Assembly: GCF_004363095.1 (NCBI RefSeq)
Contig: NZ_SNYO01000005.1
Coordinates: 62,001 to 126,000, forward strand
DNA: 64,000 nucleotides
From: Actinomycetospora succinea
Lineage (GTDB): Bacteria; Actinomycetota; Actinomycetes; Mycobacteriales; Pseudonocardiaceae
Direction: 5' to 3'
Part shown: piece by piece, positions 59,631-64,000 of the stretch
How positions within the stretch are numbered: the stretch's first letter is position 1
Layout of the letters: each line of letters starts with the position of its first letter
Notes under the pieces: model-generated
Databases searched by the model: none
What the model saw: only the letters and a program-made list of their open reading frames with translations
What the model was told of the DNA's origin: nothing
Made by a program: the position numbers and the translations under genes

Positions 59631-60776
59631 TCAGCCGGCGGCGAGAGTGCGCAGGCGCGCGGCGCGGGCGTCCCACGTCCAGTCGGCGCGCATCCACCGG
59701 CGCCCCGCCTCCCCCATCGCGCGAGCGGCGTCGGGGTCGGCGAGGACCTCGGCGAGGACGGCGGCGACGTCCGCTGCGCTGCGCCCGTCGACGAGGCGCC
59801 CGGTCTCGCCGGGCCGCACCGTCTCCGGCGCGCCGCCCGACCGACCCGCGACGACGGGCACCCCGCACGCCTGGGCCTCGAGCAGCACGATGCCGAGGCC
59901 CTCGACGTCGAGGCCCCCGCCCAGGGTCCGGCACGGCAGCGCCGAGACGTCGGCGGCGGCGTGGTGCGCCGGGACCTCGTCGGGGGACATGGGGCCGGTG
60001 AACACGACGTGGTCGGCGACGTCGTGGTGGCGGGCGAGGCGACGCAGGCGGTCGCGGTCGGGCCCGTCGCCCGCGATCAGCAGCGCGGCGCCCGGGACGG
60101 CCCGGCGCAGGGCCGGCAGCGCCGTGATCAGCACGTCCTGGCCCTTGCGGCGCACGAGCCGCGACACGCACCCGACGACCGGCCGCTCCCCCAGCCCGTA
60201 GCGACGCCGGATGTCCTCGCGCGCGCCGGGATCGGGCCGGAACCGGGAGGTGTCGATGCCCGAGGGCAGCGGCTCGAGGGCGGCGTCGGGCCCGAGCGCC
60301 GCGGCGATCCGTCCGCGCGTGTACCTGCTGACGGTGGTCACGACGTCGCTGTCGCGCCCGATCCGCGCGAGGAGCTGGCGGCTTCCCGGCAGCATCGACC
60401 AGCCGACCTCGTGCCCGTGGGTGCTCGCGAGCACCCGCCCGGCGCCGGCCCGCCGCAGCGCCGGCGCCATGAGGCCCAGCGGGGCCGCAGCGCCGAACCA
60501 CACCGTGCGCGCCCCGTGCGCCCGCACCAGCTCCGCCGCCCGCCGGGTCGCCCCCGGGGTCGGCAGCATCATCGCCGTGGGCAGGCGGTGGACCTCGAAC
60601 GGCTGCTCGGCGTCGAAGCGCCGGCACGCCTCGCGGGCCTCGTCGGTGCGCTTCCAGGTGGAGGCGAGGACGACGAGCTCGCCCGGCGGCAGGTGGGTGG
60701 CGAGCGCGTGCAGGTAGGACTGGATGCCGCCGGGGCGGGGCGGGAAGTCGTTGGTGACCAGCAGGGTGCGCGCCAC
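59631..60776 (-). CDS. pimB: Phosphatidylinositol mannoside mannosyltransferase PimB'
   Basis: GT4 enzyme adding the second mannose to PIM1 from GDP-mannose, membrane-associated. 381 residues, GT-B fold: LLVTNDFPPRPGGIQSYLHAL (about 5-25) as acceptor loop, VGCVSRLVRRKGQDVLI, and the donor signature GLDVEGLGIVLLEAQACGVPVVAG. GTG at 60776. Same position as Rv2188c. A different GDP-mannose or UDP-sugar transferase is possible but synteny favours PimB'. Confidence 0.9.
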   Translation of the reverse strand: MARTLLVTNDFPPRPGGIQSYLHALATHLPPGELVVLASTWKRTDEAREACRRFDAEQPFEVHRLPTAMMLPTPGATRRAAELVRAHGARTVWFGAAAPLGLMAPALRRAGAGRVLASTHGHEVGWSMLPGSRQLLARIGRDSDVVTTVSRYTRGRIAAALGPDAALEPLPSGIDTSRFRPDPGAREDIRRRYGLGERPVVGCVSRLVRRKGQDVLITALPALRRAVPGAALLIAGDGPDRDRLRRLARHHDVADHVVFTGPMSPDEVPAHHAAADVSALPCRTLGGGLDVEGLGIVLLEAQACGVPVVAGRSGGAPETVRPGETGRLVDGRSAADVAAVLAEVLADPDAARAMGEAGRRWMRADWTWDARAARLRTLAAG

Positions 60777-60826
60777 GGCCGGAGCTTCGCACGGGCGCGC
60801 CGGCCCGTCGGCACCGACCGTGACGG

Positions 60827-61711
60827 CTACGCCCAGCGGCCGATGAACTCCACGACGGCCCTGTCGACGACCTCCGGGTGCGAGGCGCTGAGGAAGTGCC
60901 GGCCGCCCTCGACGACCTGCAGATCGGCCTGCGGGGAGCGGGTGAAGCGCCCGATCTCGTCCTGCGCGTTGGCGACCGAGTACACGGGGTCCGCGGTGCC
61001 GTGCAGCCACAGGACCGGGCAGCGGACCTCGTCGAGGCGGCCGTGCAGCCCGTCGCGGTCCCGCAGGTTGATCGAGCTGGTCCGCAGCCGGCGGCGTCCG
61101 GCGTCCCCGGTGTAGTTCTGCTGGTGGGTGGCGTGCCAGAACGCGCGGGTCTCGTCGTCCACCTCGCCGAACCCCTCTGCCAGGACGGCGTCGACCAGGT
61201 CGGTGGGGATCACCCAGCCGTCGCCGACCGGCTCGGCGAGGGCGTCGATCGCCGGGCTGAGGAACGCGATGCCGTCCCAGCAGCCCAGCTCGCGGCTGCG
61301 CGGGCTCTCGAAGTCCATCGAGGTGCCGAGCGGGACGACGCCCTGGACGACGTCCGGGGCGAGCAGGGCCATCCGCACCGCGATCCAGCCGCCCTGCGAG
61401 GTGCCGAGGGCGAACGCGCGCTCGATGCCGAGGGCGTCGAGGACCTGGAGCGCGGCGACGGCGGTGTCCCAGTAGGTGTAGTCGGCGTAGCCGGCGCGGG
61501 TGCTGCCGTGGCCGTACGGCTCGATCGCGAGCAGGTTCGCGGTGCGCCCGAGCTCCTCGTCGTCGAACTGCGGGCGGTACAGGTCCACGGACGTGGTGAA
61601 CGAGTTGACCATGACCAGCGTCGGGAGCGACTCGTCGAAGGGCTCGCTGAGCGCGTAGCCGACGTGCGAGGAGCCGAGGTGGGGCACGGTGATCGTGCGA
61701 GCGGCGCTCAT
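60827..61711 (-). CDS. Alpha/beta hydrolase
   Basis: 294 residues. LVMVNSFTTSVDLYRPQF at the oxyanion loop, nucleophile elbow ALGTSQGGWIA (Ser about 110), Asp in LHGTADPVYS and His in VEGGRHFLSASHP complete the triad. Substrate unknown. ATG at 61711; a perfect -35 TTGACA (61748-61743) with a weak -10 CACGCT 7 bases before the ATG suggests a leaderless mRNA. Not part of the Rv2188c-Rv2190c order as recalled, though it takes the place of Rv2189c. Confidence 0.87.
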   Translation of the reverse strand: MSAARTITVPHLGSSHVGYALSEPFDESLPTLVMVNSFTTSVDLYRPQFDDEELGRTANLLAIEPYGHGSTRAGYADYTYWDTAVAALQVLDALGIERAFALGTSQGGWIAVRMALLAPDVVQGVVPLGTSMDFESPRSRELGCWDGIAFLSPAIDALAEPVGDGWVIPTDLVDAVLAEGFGEVDDETRAFWHATHQQNYTGDAGRRRLRTSSINLRDRDGLHGRLDEVRCPVLWLHGTADPVYSVANAQDEIGRFTRSPQADLQVVEGGRHFLSASHPEVVDRAVVEFIGRWA

Positions 61712-61718
61712 GGAGCGG

Positions 61719-61748
61719 AGCGTGTGGCGTGGACCACCAGCGTGTCAA
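61719..61748 (-). promoter_or_regulatory. Promoter with perfect -35 for the 60827-61711 hydrolase
   Basis: TTGACA (61748-61743), 18-base spacer, then CACGCT (61724-61719), 7 bases before the ATG. Between the NlpC/P60 gene stop and this gene on the same strand. Confidence 0.45.
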
Positions 61749-61764
61749 TCAGCCTCCCGACCGC

Positions 61765-62805
61765 TCAGAGCACGATGCGCCGCACCCCGGTGAGGCTCGA
61801 GCGGACCTGGGAGACCTTGACGACGTCGCCGGACTGCGGGGCTTCGAGGAACTTGCCGTCGCCGACGTAGAACCCGACGTGGGTGACGGGGTCGTTGAAG
61901 AACAGCAGGTCGCCGGGGCGGGCGTCGGCCATCGACACCGGCACCCCGACCAGGGCCTGCTGGCGCGACACCCGTGGCAGCCCGACCCCGACCTGGCGGT
62001 AGGCCCACTGCACCAGCCCCGAGCAGTCGAAGGTGCTCGGTCCGGTGGCGCCCCACAGGTAGGGCTTGCCCTGCTGGGTCAGCGCCGCGCGCAGCGCCTC
62101 GATCGCGATCCCGGAGCCGGGGATGTTCGTCGGGAAAGCCGTGGTGCCCCCGCGGCGCAGCGCGGCCAGCGTGGCCGGGGAGGCGTCGTCGAGCGCTTGC
62201 TCGGCGGCGGCGACCTCGCGGTCGGCGTCGGCCTGGCGGCGTGCGGCGTCGTCGGCGGTGCGCTGGGCGTCGGAGGCGGAGCGGTCGGCGTCCAGCGCGC
62301 GGGCGGCCGCGTCGCGCTCGGCGGTCTCGGCGGCGGCGGTGGCGTCGAGGAAGCGCTGGACGAAGGCGCGGTTCTCGGTGGTGATCGTGTCGAGCAGGCT
62401 GGTGCGCTCGAGGTAGGCCTGCGGGGACTCCGACCCGAGCACCGCGGCCAGCGCGTCGAGCTGCCCGCCCTGGTAGGCGGCCCGAGAGATCTGGTCGACG
62501 TCGGCGAAGGCCCGGTCGCGCTCGCCGCGGGCCGCGTCGGCGGTCTTCTGGGCGGCGCGGGCGTCGCGGCGGGTGCGGTCGGCCTCCGCGCGGCGCACGC
62601 GCAGCTGTTCGGCCGCGTCCAGCGACGCCTCGGTGGCGTCGGCCGCGCGCCCGTTGGCCTGCGCGAGCGCGGTCACGGCGTCCGACGCCCCCGGCGGCAC
62701 GATCGGGTCGGCCGTCGCGGGCGGGGCGGACGACAGCCCGGAGGCGAGCAGGGCCACCACGACACCCGCACCCAGGACATGGGCGATGCGGCGGGACGAC
62801 ACCAC
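61765..62805 (-). CDS. NlpC/P60 peptidoglycan endopeptidase (Rv2190c-like)
   Basis: About 346 residues. Signal peptide (about 1-33, HVLGAGVVVALLASGLSSA), a long coiled-coil region (about 45-200, rich in Ala/Arg/Asp), and a C-terminal NlpC/P60 domain with STFDCSGLVQWAY (Cys about 261) and THVGFYVGDG (His about 309). Cleaves stem peptides during cell separation or growth; the coiled coil is typical of RipA/RipC-type regulation. GTG at 62805 or 62802; upstream in-frame ATG would add Arg-rich sequence before the signal. -10 candidate TAAGGT near 62960. Confidence 0.9.
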   Translation of the reverse strand: MVSSRRIAHVLGAGVVVALLASGLSSAPPATADPIVPPGASDAVTALAQANGRAADATEASLDAAEQLRVRRAEADRTRRDARAAQKTADAARGERDRAFADVDQISRAAYQGGQLDALAAVLGSESPQAYLERTSLLDTITTENRAFVQRFLDATAAAETAERDAAARALDADRSASDAQRTADDAARRQADADREVAAAEQALDDASPATLAALRRGGTTAFPTNIPGSGIAIEALRAALTQQGKPYLWGATGPSTFDCSGLVQWAYRQVGVGLPRVSRQQALVGVPVSMADARPGDLLFFNDPVTHVGFYVGDGKFLEAPQSGDVVKVSQVRSSLTGVRRIVL

Positions 62806-63044
62806 GTTCTCGTCGGGTCCTCTCTGCACCGACCGGCAGCGCCGTGCCCCCGGCCCCGTGGGAGGACCTCGCGGACCGCCCTCGCGCCGGACGCCTCGGC
62901 CCCGACGGCCACGATCCGGAGCCCGCGTCGGCGCCCCCGACACCTCGCGAGTGAGCGAACCTTACCGACGCGTAGTCCGCCCCTTGCACCGACCGGTGGG
63001 CGCCCGGGCGGCGGCCGGCCCGGCGTGCTGCCGGCGGCGGGCGC
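62806..63044. other. Upstream region of the NlpC/P60 gene
   Basis: 239 bases, minus-strand leader of the endopeptidase gene, with a possible -10 TAAGGT (62964-62959). The -35 is weak (GCAAGG). No gene seen. Confidence 0.4.
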
Positions 63045-63335
63045 TCACCCAGCGTCTCGGGCCCGACGCGCGGCCGGGCGCCCGCGTGGCGCCGGCTCCG
63101 GTGTCGGCGGCACCAGCCGCAGCCGCGGGATCAGCCCGTGGTCGGCGAGGACCTCGAGCGCCCGCTGCTCGACGGGCCCGAACTCCAGCGGCAGCGGGCC
63201 GCCGGGCGCGGCGTCGGACGGGCGGACCGTCCCCTCGCGGGCCGAGGGGACCGAGGGCGTGCCGAGGAGCACGCCGACCACGCAGTCGTGGCAGGCCACA
63301 TCGCGGACGGTGCAGGTGTCGCAGTCGATCAGCAC
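63045..63335 (-). CDS. Small Cys-rich protein
   Basis: 96 residues. The N-terminus has VLIDCDTCTVRDVACHDCVV: CxxC at 5-8 and CxxC with His at 14-18, a likely zinc or Fe-S site. Then LEFGPVEQRALEVLADHGLIPRLRLVPP forms a helical part and the end is Arg/Pro-rich. GTG at 63335 follows GGAGG. Conserved in actinobacteria by impression; function unknown. Upstream of the endopeptidase and downstream of a NYN protein on the same strand. Confidence 0.75.
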   Translation of the reverse strand: MLIDCDTCTVRDVACHDCVVGVLLGTPSVPSAREGTVRPSDAAPGGPLPLEFGPVEQRALEVLADHGLIPRLRLVPPTPEPAPRGRPAARRARDAG

Positions 63336-63424
63336 GGGAGCCTCCGAGGACTCGCTCCCCGGCCGGTCCGGGGTGTTGGTGGGCACGCTAGGAGCGACCC
63401 CCGACAACGCCGCGTCTCCGCAGG

Positions 63425-64000
63425 TCAGATGCGGGACAGCCGCGCGAGCAGCACGCTCGACGGCACCGGGTGGGCGCCCTGGCGGCGCACCGAGTCGACG
63501 ACCGCGCGGTCCGAGGTCACCACGACCAGCGGGCGGCCCTCCGGCTCGGCGCCTACCAGCGAGCGGATGAGGTCGTCCGCGATCACCCCGGGCTCGCTGA
63601 AGAGCACCCGCACCCCGCGCACCGAGTGCGTCGGCACCCCCGTGATCCCGGCCCCGTCGAACACGAGGGTCGTCTCGGCGCCCGTCCGCGCGGTGAGCGG
63701 GGCGAGCGCCGCCACGAGCCGCTCGCGCTGCGCGGCCAGCGACAGCTCGGGCCACCCGGTCTTCGTGACGTTGTAGCCGTCGACCATCAGGTGGACCTCG
63801 GGGAGGGCGAGCAGGCGGTCGAGCGCGGCGGGGTCGGTGACGCGGGCCTTGGGCGTCGTCCCGGAGCCGGCGCCGACCAGCTCGGCGGGCCGCGAGCCGG
63901 TGTCCCCCACCCGCAGGCCGAGCTCCTGGCGCAGGCCCTCGGCGGCGCCCGCGACGGTGTCGACGAGCAGCGCGAGCCGCGCGTCGTCGGCACGCCGGGC
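63425..64000 (-). CDS. NYN-domain RNA-binding protein, C-terminal part
   Basis: Last 191 residues of a longer protein whose start lies beyond the right edge. The upstream frame remains open (ARRADDARLALLVDTVAGAA, coiled-coil-like). The visible domain begins VHLMVDGYNVTKTGWPELSL, the NYN/PIN-like nuclease motif with its first Asp, followed by TTLVFDGAGITG and VVVTSDRAVVDSVRR with further acidic residues. Similar to YacP/Rae1-like ribonucleases. It may be an RNase; target unknown. Confidence 0.85.
   Translation of the reverse strand, partial: ARRADDARLALLVDTVAGAAEGLRQELGLRVGDTGSRPAELVGAGSGTTPKARVTDPAALDRLLALPEVHLMVDGYNVTKTGWPELSLAAQRERLVAALAPLTARTGAETTLVFDGAGITGVPTHSVRGVRVLFSEPGVIADDLIRSLVGAEPEGRPLVVVTSDRAVVDSVRRQGAHPVPSSVLLARLSRI

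Noticed and set aside
57190-60792. A 1200-residue minus-strand frame spanning fadD15
   Set aside because: Only its last 131 codons look like a protein (SRPBCC); the rest is the antisense of fadD15 and another frame of pimB.

Overview
The window is a very GC-rich, gene-dense actinobacterial chromosome segment. Overlapping GTGA/ATGA junctions, many GTG starts and the gene order point to the Pseudonocardiaceae (Pseudonocardia or Actinomycetospora type). This placement is inferred from gene order and protein resemblance; no marker RNA is present. MurE carries the DDNPR signature of meso-diaminopimelate ligases, so a meso-DAP cell wall is expected. I see no rRNA, tRNA, CRISPR array, insertion sequence or prophage.

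From 1 to 35.7 kb almost everything is on the minus strand. Read in transcription order from the right it is: a DUF3040 membrane protein with its own terminator; mraZ behind four 10-bp operator repeats; the division and cell-wall cluster rsmH-ftsL-ftsI-murE-murF-mraY-murD-ftsW-murG-murC-ftsQ-ftsZ; pgeF, yggS, sepF and wag31; a membrane protein with a Cys-rich tail; a cation/proton antiporter, lspA, an RluA-type pseudouridine synthase and a one-TM protein; a type II NADH dehydrogenase, mdh, a cupin, dapA and an acidic protein; then dnaE, a VOC protein and the truncated start of an SGNH hydrolase.

From 35.7 to 39.9 kb lies a block that interrupts a gene order otherwise shared with Mycobacterium tuberculosis Rv2169c-Rv2190c (recalled from memory): dinB, a SAM methyltransferase, an orphan ParA-like ATPase on the plus strand, a SAV_6107-type HEPN protein and a DUF6504 protein. 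A perfect actinobacterial LexA box (TCGAAC-N4-GTTCGA) lies upstream of the DUF6504-HEPN pair. This makes the block a likely DNA-damage module and the most interesting accessory region here.

From 40 to 64 kb the Rv2170-Rv2190c order resumes: GNAT acetyltransferase, LppM-like lipoprotein, metF and polyprenyl synthase; inserted carotenoid genes crtI and crtB where M. tuberculosis has a mannosyltransferase; a thioredoxin-like protein, the Rv2175c regulator, a hydrolase, Ser/Thr kinase pknL, aroG, an exoribonuclease, an acyltransferase, a lipase, a proline-rich membrane protein, a ROK kinase, a Thr-rich repeat protein, an ArsA-like ATPase, two SRPBCC proteins, fadD15, pimB, another hydrolase, an NlpC/P60 endopeptidase, a Cys-rich small protein and the C-terminal part of a NYN-domain protein. 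Several genes have a TANNNT box 6-8 bases before the start codon, suggesting leaderless mRNAs.
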